From Ruminococcaceae bacterium UBA945 (GTDB taxonomy: Bacteria > Bacillota > Clostridia > Oscillospirales > Acutalibacteraceae): a stretch of DNA of 13,662 bases. The stretch covers positions 1 through 13,662 of the forward strand of contig DBCZ01000055.1 in assembly GCA_002293315.1 (NCBI GenBank), in the 5' to 3' direction. Numbering within the stretch: position 1 is the first letter of the stretch; each line of letters opens with the position of its first letter. The translations under genes were made by a program, and so were the position numbers. Below are positions 1-4,844 of the stretch, piece by piece. The notes beneath the pieces were generated by a model. It did no database searches. It was given only the letters and a program-made list of their open reading frames with translations, and had not been told where the DNA came from.

Positions 1-648
1 GGGAAAATCCGCTTCATCGGCATCACGAACCACAGGATGAACGTCGCCGAGGAGGCGGTGGAATCAGGCTTATATGACACCTTGCAGTTCCCGTTTTGCT
101 ATCTCGCGACGGAGCGCGATATAAATCTTGTGAAGCTGTGCGCCGAGCATAATGTGGGCTTCATCGTGATGAAGGCGCTTTCAGGCGGGCTGATAGATAA
201 CTCGGCCGCCGCGTATGCATGGCTTGACCAGTATGACAATGCCCTGCCGATTTGGGGTGTGCAGAAGGAGAGCGAGCTTGATGAATTCATCAGCTATATT
301 GATAACCCGCCAACGCTGAATGATGAGCTCAAAGCGATAATCGAAAGAGACAGAGCCGAGCTTTCAGGCAATTTCTGCCGTGCATGCGGATATTGCATGC
401 CGTGCCCGGCGGGCATCGTTATAAGCCAGTGCGCGAGGATGAGGCAGCTTATCCGCCGCAGCCCGTCCGCCAATTGGCTGAATGAGCAGGGGCAGGAGAT
501 GATGTTTAACATCGAAAACTGCACCGAGTGCGGTCAGTGCAAGAGCAAATGCCCTTATGGCTTGGATACACCGACACTGCTGAAGGAAAGCCTCGCGGAT
601 TATAAGGCAATTCTCTCCGGCGAAATAGATATTTCAAACCCCAATTAG
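1..648 (+). CDS. Aldo/keto reductase with C-terminal 2x[4Fe-4S] ferredoxin module (5' end missing)
   Basis: The reading frame is open from base 1, so the gene starts before the window; 215 residues and the stop are visible. The first ~95 residues look like the second half of an aldo/keto reductase TIM barrel: an early GITNH strand, then LQFPFCYL, then a VMKALSGG strand. After a helical linker comes a two-cluster ferredoxin-like module. Its cysteines (numbering from base 1) are C126, C129, C132 and C135 followed by Pro, then C174, C177, C180 and C184 followed by Pro. This architecture is well known in anaerobes as an oxidoreductase family of mostly unknown substrate; the catalytic Asp/Tyr/Lys/His would lie in the missing N-terminal half. 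It is probably a cytoplasmic NAD(P)H- or ferredoxin-linked reductase. It converges on the exporter operon and ends just before an AT-rich terminator element. The family call is firm, the substrate is unknown. Confidence 0.9.
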   Translation, partial: GKIRFIGITNHRMNVAEEAVESGLYDTLQFPFCYLATERDINLVKLCAEHNVGFIVMKALSGGLIDNSAAAYAWLDQYDNALPIWGVQKESELDEFISYIDNPPTLNDELKAIIERDRAELSGNFCRACGYCMPCPAGIVISQCARMRQLIRRSPSANWLNEQGQEMMFNIENCTECGQCKSKCPYGLDTPTLLKESLADYKAILSGEIDISNPN

Positions 649-650
649 GG

Positions 651-798
651 CAATTGACAATAGACAGTTGATAATTTTTGAAAATAAAAAGCGCAGAAGA
701 TGAATTCTTTTTCGAGGAAAAATTCTCTTCTGCGCTTTAGCTTGTTTTGGTCGAGAAAAGCTCTTAATTGTCAATTATTCATTATGAATTGTCAATTG
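651..798. repeat. AT-rich intergenic element bounded by 11-bp inverted repeats
   Basis: The left end CAATTGACAAT (651-661) is a perfect inverted copy of ATTGTCAATTG (788-798). The right side also holds a direct repeat of AATTGTCAATT (766-776 and 787-797). The left side continues with a degraded version (GACAGTTGATAATT). The element fills almost the whole gap between two convergent genes and encloses a terminator hairpin. No transposase and no obvious target-site duplication are visible. It could be a small MITE-like or dispersed palindromic repeat, or simply AT-rich sequence that has drifted into symmetry. Only a genome-wide copy count would decide. Confidence 0.5.
688..738 (-). terminator. 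Rho-independent terminator of the exporter operon, possibly bidirectional
   Basis: AAAGCGCAGAAGA (688-700) pairs with TCTTCTGCGCTTT (726-738), and the stem continues with GAATT/AATTC after a one-base bulge. On the minus strand the hairpin is followed by a U-rich run (TTTTTATTTT, opposite 681-690), so it best serves the exporter operon ending at 802. On the plus strand the run after the stem is weaker (ttagcttgtttt), so termination of the aldo/keto reductase is possible but less certain. Confidence 0.85.
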
Positions 799-801
799 TA
801 C

Positions 802-2055
802 CTATTCGTGTCTAAGTGCGTCAATTGGATTGAGGTTGGCAGCCTTGATAGCGGGAAGAATGCCGAAAATTACACCGATGGCAATTGAGAAAGCGACTGA
901 TAGCCCGATAGACGGGATATTTATGGAAACAGGCGTCTCCGTCACCTGCGAGATGAGCTGGGCCATGCCTATGCCTGCGCCTACGCCGAACACGCCGCCT
1001 ATACTCGTCAGCACTGCGGCTTCCGTAAGGAATTGCCCGCGGATTCTGCCCTTCTTAGCACCTATGGCTTTTTTGAGGCCGATTTCACGCGTTCTCTCCG
1101 TTACGGTGACGAGCATGATATTCATAACCCCGATGCCGCCGACAAGCAAGGAAATGCTCGCTATCCATATGAGCTGCTGGTTCGTGGCGTTGCTCAAATC
1201 CTGAAGCTCCTTTGCCTTTTGAAGCAGGTTTTCGGCTTTATAGGAAATCGTTTCGTTTTGCTTTGTTCCATTGAGAATATCAGCCGCCTCGTTTCCGACG
1301 AAGCTCATGTCATCGGTGGTGGCGCACCTTATGGCCACCTCCTCGGGCTCGTCATATGCAAACGGTACCGGCCAGTTCACCTTCGGAATAAAGACCTTGC
1401 CCGCCATGCTGTTTTGATTATAAGTGTAATAATCGTCAACTGAATTGATGACCGGCTCAAACTCGCGGCTCTCTTCAACAACACCGACGATGACATATGC
1501 CGTGGAGAGATATTCCACCGTTTTGCCGATGGGGTCGTCGCCGTAGAAAAGCGATTGCGCGACGGTGTTATCAATTATCATGACCTGCCGGAAATCGTCG
1601 AAATCCTTCGGCACAAAGCCCCTGCCGCGCCGCACATTATAGCCGATGGTTGTGAAATAATCAGGAGTAATGCCGAAAACCTCACAGCCCTGCAGCTGGC
1701 TGTCCTTGTAATAAATGGCGTTGCCGTAGTCTGAGCGGCGGTTGTAAATTGAGACGGCGTCTGCGCCGGGAATTGTCTGCAAATCAGTAAATGTTGTGTC
1801 ACTTATCGGGGTGAAGCCGGCGGGCAGGCCGTTCCACGAGACCTCATAGAGGTAATCGTCTTGATAAATCTGCACACGCACCACGTTGTTGCCCGAGCCG
1901 ACAAGATTCTGCTTTATCTGCTCGTTAGTGCCTTGAATCGTAGAAACGATTGAGATGATGGAGGCGATGCCGATGATTATGCCGAGCATGGCGAGAAAGC
2001 TGCGCATTCTGTGCGACCATATCCCTTGAAAAGAGAGCCTGATGTTTTCAATCAT
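802..2055 (-). CDS. ABC exporter permease, MacB/YknZ type (FtsX domain)
   Basis: This 417-residue protein has the classic four-helix MacB/FtsX layout. A short cytoplasmic N-terminal helix (residues 1-15) precedes TM1 (~18-40). A large extracytoplasmic domain (~45-290) follows, then TM2 (~294-318), TM3 (~340-369) and TM4 (~379-404). The cytoplasmic loop after TM2 carries the conserved ERTREIGLKKAIGA stretch (320-333), which in this family contacts the ATPase; the C-terminus ends NPIDALRHE as is typical. Unlike E. coli MacB, no ATPase is fused: it is a separate upstream gene, as in Bacillus yknXYZ. Such permeases act by mechanotransmission, driving an adaptor outside the membrane rather than moving substrate through a membrane channel. 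Its ATG lies inside an ATGA overlap with the preceding adaptor gene, implying translational coupling. It is the last gene of the operon. Substrate unknown; antimicrobial peptides, toxins or lipopeptides are usual for the family. Confidence 0.93.
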   Translation of the reverse strand: MIENIRLSFQGIWSHRMRSFLAMLGIIIGIASIISIVSTIQGTNEQIKQNLVGSGNNVVRVQIYQDDYLYEVSWNGLPAGFTPISDTTFTDLQTIPGADAVSIYNRRSDYGNAIYYKDSQLQGCEVFGITPDYFTTIGYNVRRGRGFVPKDFDDFRQVMIIDNTVAQSLFYGDDPIGKTVEYLSTAYVIVGVVEESREFEPVINSVDDYYTYNQNSMAGKVFIPKVNWPVPFAYDEPEEVAIRCATTDDMSFVGNEAADILNGTKQNETISYKAENLLQKAKELQDLSNATNQQLIWIASISLLVGGIGVMNIMLVTVTERTREIGLKKAIGAKKGRIRGQFLTEAAVLTSIGGVFGVGAGIGMAQLISQVTETPVSINIPSIGLSVAFSIAIGVIFGILPAIKAANLNPIDALRHE

Positions 2056-3830
2056 CTGAGCAAGCCCCCTTTCCCTGTATCTATGTCGCCTGCGGGCTCA
2101 ACAGCGGCATCATCTCCAATGCTTTCAGCACCGCTTTCTGTGCCGCCGTTTACAACAGGCGCTTCCGTCGTGCCCTGAAGCACGGTGCGCACGCCCTCTT
2201 TCACGTCTTTTCCATACGGGAAAGCGATGTAATCCTCCATTGCCAATCCGGAAAGAATCTCAACGGAATATCCGCCGTCAATGATTTTACCCGTCTCGAC
2301 GTATTTCTTTATCAGGCGGGCTTCGTCCGGTCCGGCCATCATCACATAGCTGCCGCCGTCGTCATCGCGCACATACATCTTTTGGATATACAGCGCATCC
2401 ATGCTGCCGGAGCTCGGCACCTGCATCGTGATTTCGAGATACATATTATTATAAAGCCCCTCGGTGTTATTCAAAACGGCGATGAACTCATAGTTTGAGC
2501 TGTTCGGGTTGCCGCCGCCGTAACTGTAGCCACCCTCCTGAGGGTAATCGTTTATGCTCACAATCTGCGCTTCATAGTTTGTTTGCGTCTCCCATGACAT
2601 CGCACTGACAGTATCGCCGACGTTTATCATGCCGAGCAGATTCTCGCTTATCGTGCCGTGCAGATAGAAAGCGTTCTCGCCGGAAACTGTCATGAACGGC
2701 TTGCTCGACTGGATGGCTTCCGCAGGGTCAAGCAGCTCTTTCACGACGCCGTCAATGGATGAAAGCACCGTGGAATTCTTGAGAAGAAGCTCAGCTCTTT
2801 TAAGGTTTAAGTCTGCCTGTTTCTTCTGCACCTGCAGCTCCGCGATTTCCGCCTGCTTGTCGGCAATCATCTGCTTCAGCTCATCGGCGGTGTAGCCCAT
2901 GCTGTCATAGTTATTGCCGCTCGGTGAGGGAGTGGGAGTAGGCGTGGGTGTGGCGAAAAACGGCTGAGCCTTATCAATCCATTCGATGAGATTATCGTCT
3001 CCCGTGGGGATTTCAGGCGGAAGCGGCGCGTTGATTTCACCACTCCACTGGGTGCCGTCAAGTGAAAAGCTGGCAACTAAATCGCCGAAATTGGAGTTTC
3101 CCTTGCGCACCTCAAAAACGGCCGCGAAAGGCTCTGTTATCGTGTTTTCAGGATCAATTGGATCTTTCCTCGCCTCAAGCCCGAAAAGCTGCATCAAAAA
3201 CTCGGGCGTTATTTTCGTAGAGGGCTTAATGAGATATACATACGGGTCATCAGACGTACCGGAGCCCTTATATGGAACGGCGTTCTCGTCGATTATATCA
3301 TTCACGGTCGCGGTCGGCGAGGGGATGGGTGTGGGCGAAGGCGTCGGAGTGGGGTCGTCCGGCTCGCTTGGGTCGGGGTCAATAATCACAGGCGGCGGGG
3401 CGGTTGGTGTGGTCGCCGGCTTGGTGTTCTGCAGCCTTCTCAGCTGATTTTGCGCCGTAGCAATCTTTTCGTCCACCGTTTGAATATCCAGCTTGGTGCG
3501 CTCGACGTCAAGCTCCAGCTTCGTTTTGTCATATTGAAGCAACGGGTCGCCGATTTTAACAGAATCGCCCTCCATGACGAAGATTTCGCTTATCTGCTTT
3601 TGCGAATCGGGGTATAGCTCCTGAACATAGTCGCTCATGACCATACCGCTGGAATAGGTCTGGTCGCCGTAATAATAAGACATCGCATTGCTGACGGGGA
3701 TTACCTCCACCGTCTTCTGGTCATTCTGATACTGCACGTAAAGCCAGATTCCGATGCCGACAGCGGCGGCAACGATTAAAGCCACGCAGGCGATGATAAT
3801 CCTCTTGCGGGTTCTGTTCACGTTTCTCAC
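2052..3830 (-). CDS. Membrane-fusion/adaptor protein of ABC exporter (HlyD/MacA/YknX-like) with inserted domain
   Basis: This 592-residue protein starts at a GTG inside a GTGA overlap with the ATPase gene. A basic tip (RTRKR) and TM helix (~11-34) anchor it. Residues ~75-103 form the first half of a lipoyl-like domain (VMEGDSVKIGDPLLQYD), ~103-135 a coiled-coil arm, ~312-352 the returning arm, and ~353-381 the second lipoyl half (STVLSSIDGVVKELLDPAEA). A beta-barrel (~385-470) and a membrane-proximal domain (~475-560) follow, with an acidic Gly-rich tail. The arms are usually joined by a short turn; here they are separated by ~175 residues. These comprise a Pro/Thr linker (~138-175), a compact segment (~176-290) containing GSGTSDDPYVYLI, and a second linker (TPTPTPTPSPS, ~294-304). 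The role is to couple the permease to substrate handling outside the membrane. It is paralogous to the 911-residue adaptor at the operon start: both carry SG-x3-EDYIA-[FY]-P near the end. Confidence 0.9.
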   Translation of the reverse strand: MRNVNRTRKRIIIACVALIVAAAVGIGIWLYVQYQNDQKTVEVIPVSNAMSYYYGDQTYSSGMVMSDYVQELYPDSQKQISEIFVMEGDSVKIGDPLLQYDKTKLELDVERTKLDIQTVDEKIATAQNQLRRLQNTKPATTPTAPPPVIIDPDPSEPDDPTPTPSPTPIPSPTATVNDIIDENAVPYKGSGTSDDPYVYLIKPSTKITPEFLMQLFGLEARKDPIDPENTITEPFAAVFEVRKGNSNFGDLVASFSLDGTQWSGEINAPLPPEIPTGDDNLIEWIDKAQPFFATPTPTPTPSPSGNNYDSMGYTADELKQMIADKQAEIAELQVQKKQADLNLKRAELLLKNSTVLSSIDGVVKELLDPAEAIQSSKPFMTVSGENAFYLHGTISENLLGMINVGDTVSAMSWETQTNYEAQIVSINDYPQEGGYSYGGGNPNSSNYEFIAVLNNTEGLYNNMYLEITMQVPSSGSMDALYIQKMYVRDDDGGSYVMMAGPDEARLIKKYVETGKIIDGGYSVEILSGLAMEDYIAFPYGKDVKEGVRTVLQGTTEAPVVNGGTESGAESIGDDAAVEPAGDIDTGKGGLLR

Positions 3831-4822
3831 GAGGATTCACCCCCGTTTCGGGTGGAATCCTTTTTTCTTGCCGCCTCGGGATTAAAAACAGCCTCAATAT
3901 CCACTGGCTTAGCCTTGGGCTCGCCGGCAAATGAAGCCGCTGTGGGCTGCCTTGGCGCAGGTTTTACCTGCGGCGCTGGCTTAACCTCCGCAGCGGGAGC
4001 AAGCGCAGTTTTTCTTTTGGGCTTCGGCGGAGCTTCATCAAGAGCCTCTTCGGGCGGAGCTTCGATGCCCAGCTCTTCTTCCATTGTTTCCGGGGCGATG
4101 AAATTCCCTCGCTTATCCACAAGGCGCCCGTCCTTCAAGCGCAAAACGCGCTTTGCGTGCTGCGCGATTTCGCTGTCGTGTGTAATCATGATTACGGTGA
4201 CGCCCTCGTTGTTGAGCATCTGAAAAAGCTCCATAATCTGCTCGCCGGAGGTGGAATCAAGTGCGCCGGTGGGCTCGTCGGCCAGCAGAATCTTCGGAGC
4301 GTTAGCCATCGCCCTCGCGATTGCCACCCTTTGCGATTGCCCGCCGGAAAGCTGATTCGGCTTGAAATCCAGCCGGTCACCAAGGCCTACAGTCTCCAGC
4401 GCATTTTTAGCGATTTCATCCCGGTCGCTTTTTCTGACACCCGCATATAAAAGCGGAAGCGCGACGTTATCAAGCGCACTCTGCCTTGCAAGCAAATGAA
4501 AGCTTTGAAAAACGAAGCCAATGCTGTTTAGCCTGACGTCAGCAAGCTTCGTTTCGCTATATTCTGATACGTCTTCGCCGTCGAGAAGATATTGCCCCGA
4601 GGTGGGATAATCAAGGCACCCGATGATGTTCATCAGCGTGGTTTTGCCTGAACCCGAGGGTCCCATAATCGCGACGTATTCGCCCTGCGCAATAGAAAAA
4701 GACACGTTTTTAAGCACAGGAACGTCGAGCCGTCCCTGCGTGTATGTTTTCGTGATATGCTTCAAATCAAGCATAATATCAGATTTCACGCTCCTCGCGT
4801 GCATACTCTGCGTGTCTGCCAT
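3827..4822 (-). CDS. ABC exporter ATPase, MacB/LolD/YknY type, with Pro/Ala/Lys-rich C-terminal tail
   Basis: A complete nucleotide-binding domain is present. Numbered from the ATG at 4822 (331 residues), it has Walker A GPSGSGKT (54-61), Q-loop FVFQSFHLL (~104-112), signature LSGGQ (158-162), Walker B ILLADE (178-183) and switch His in MITH (215). The sequence is typical of the MacB/LolD branch that powers FtsX-type permeases. The frame can extend to a TTG at 4837, but the ATG at 4822 has AAAGG seven bases upstream and is preferred. After the canonical domain (~1-240) comes an ~87-residue extension rich in Pro, Ala, Lys and Glu (for example PKPKRKTALAPAAEVKPAPQ), absent from most YknY proteins. 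It resembles in composition the cytoplasmic tail of the operon's first protein, and both contain PAAEVKP. The gene follows that protein by 22 bases and overlaps the next gene by 4. Substrate unknown. Confidence 0.93.
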   Translation of the reverse strand: MADTQSMHARSVKSDIMLDLKHITKTYTQGRLDVPVLKNVSFSIAQGEYVAIMGPSGSGKTTLMNIIGCLDYPTSGQYLLDGEDVSEYSETKLADVRLNSIGFVFQSFHLLARQSALDNVALPLLYAGVRKSDRDEIAKNALETVGLGDRLDFKPNQLSGGQSQRVAIARAMANAPKILLADEPTGALDSTSGEQIMELFQMLNNEGVTVIMITHDSEIAQHAKRVLRLKDGRLVDKRGNFIAPETMEEELGIEAPPEEALDEAPPKPKRKTALAPAAEVKPAPQVKPAPRQPTAASFAGEPKAKPVDIEAVFNPEAARKKDSTRNGGESS

Positions 4823-4844
4823 TGCGCTGCCTTTCAAATGAATT

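Noticed and set aside
651..798. Insertion sequence or phage attachment site
   Set aside because: No transposase or integrase is present, there is no visible target duplication, and the length is only 148 bp. It is kept as a repeat element only.
2930..3360. GT-rich repeats (gtgggagtaggcgtggg) as non-coding tandem repeats
   Set aside because: They encode the Pro/Thr linkers of the second adaptor in frame and are explained by that.
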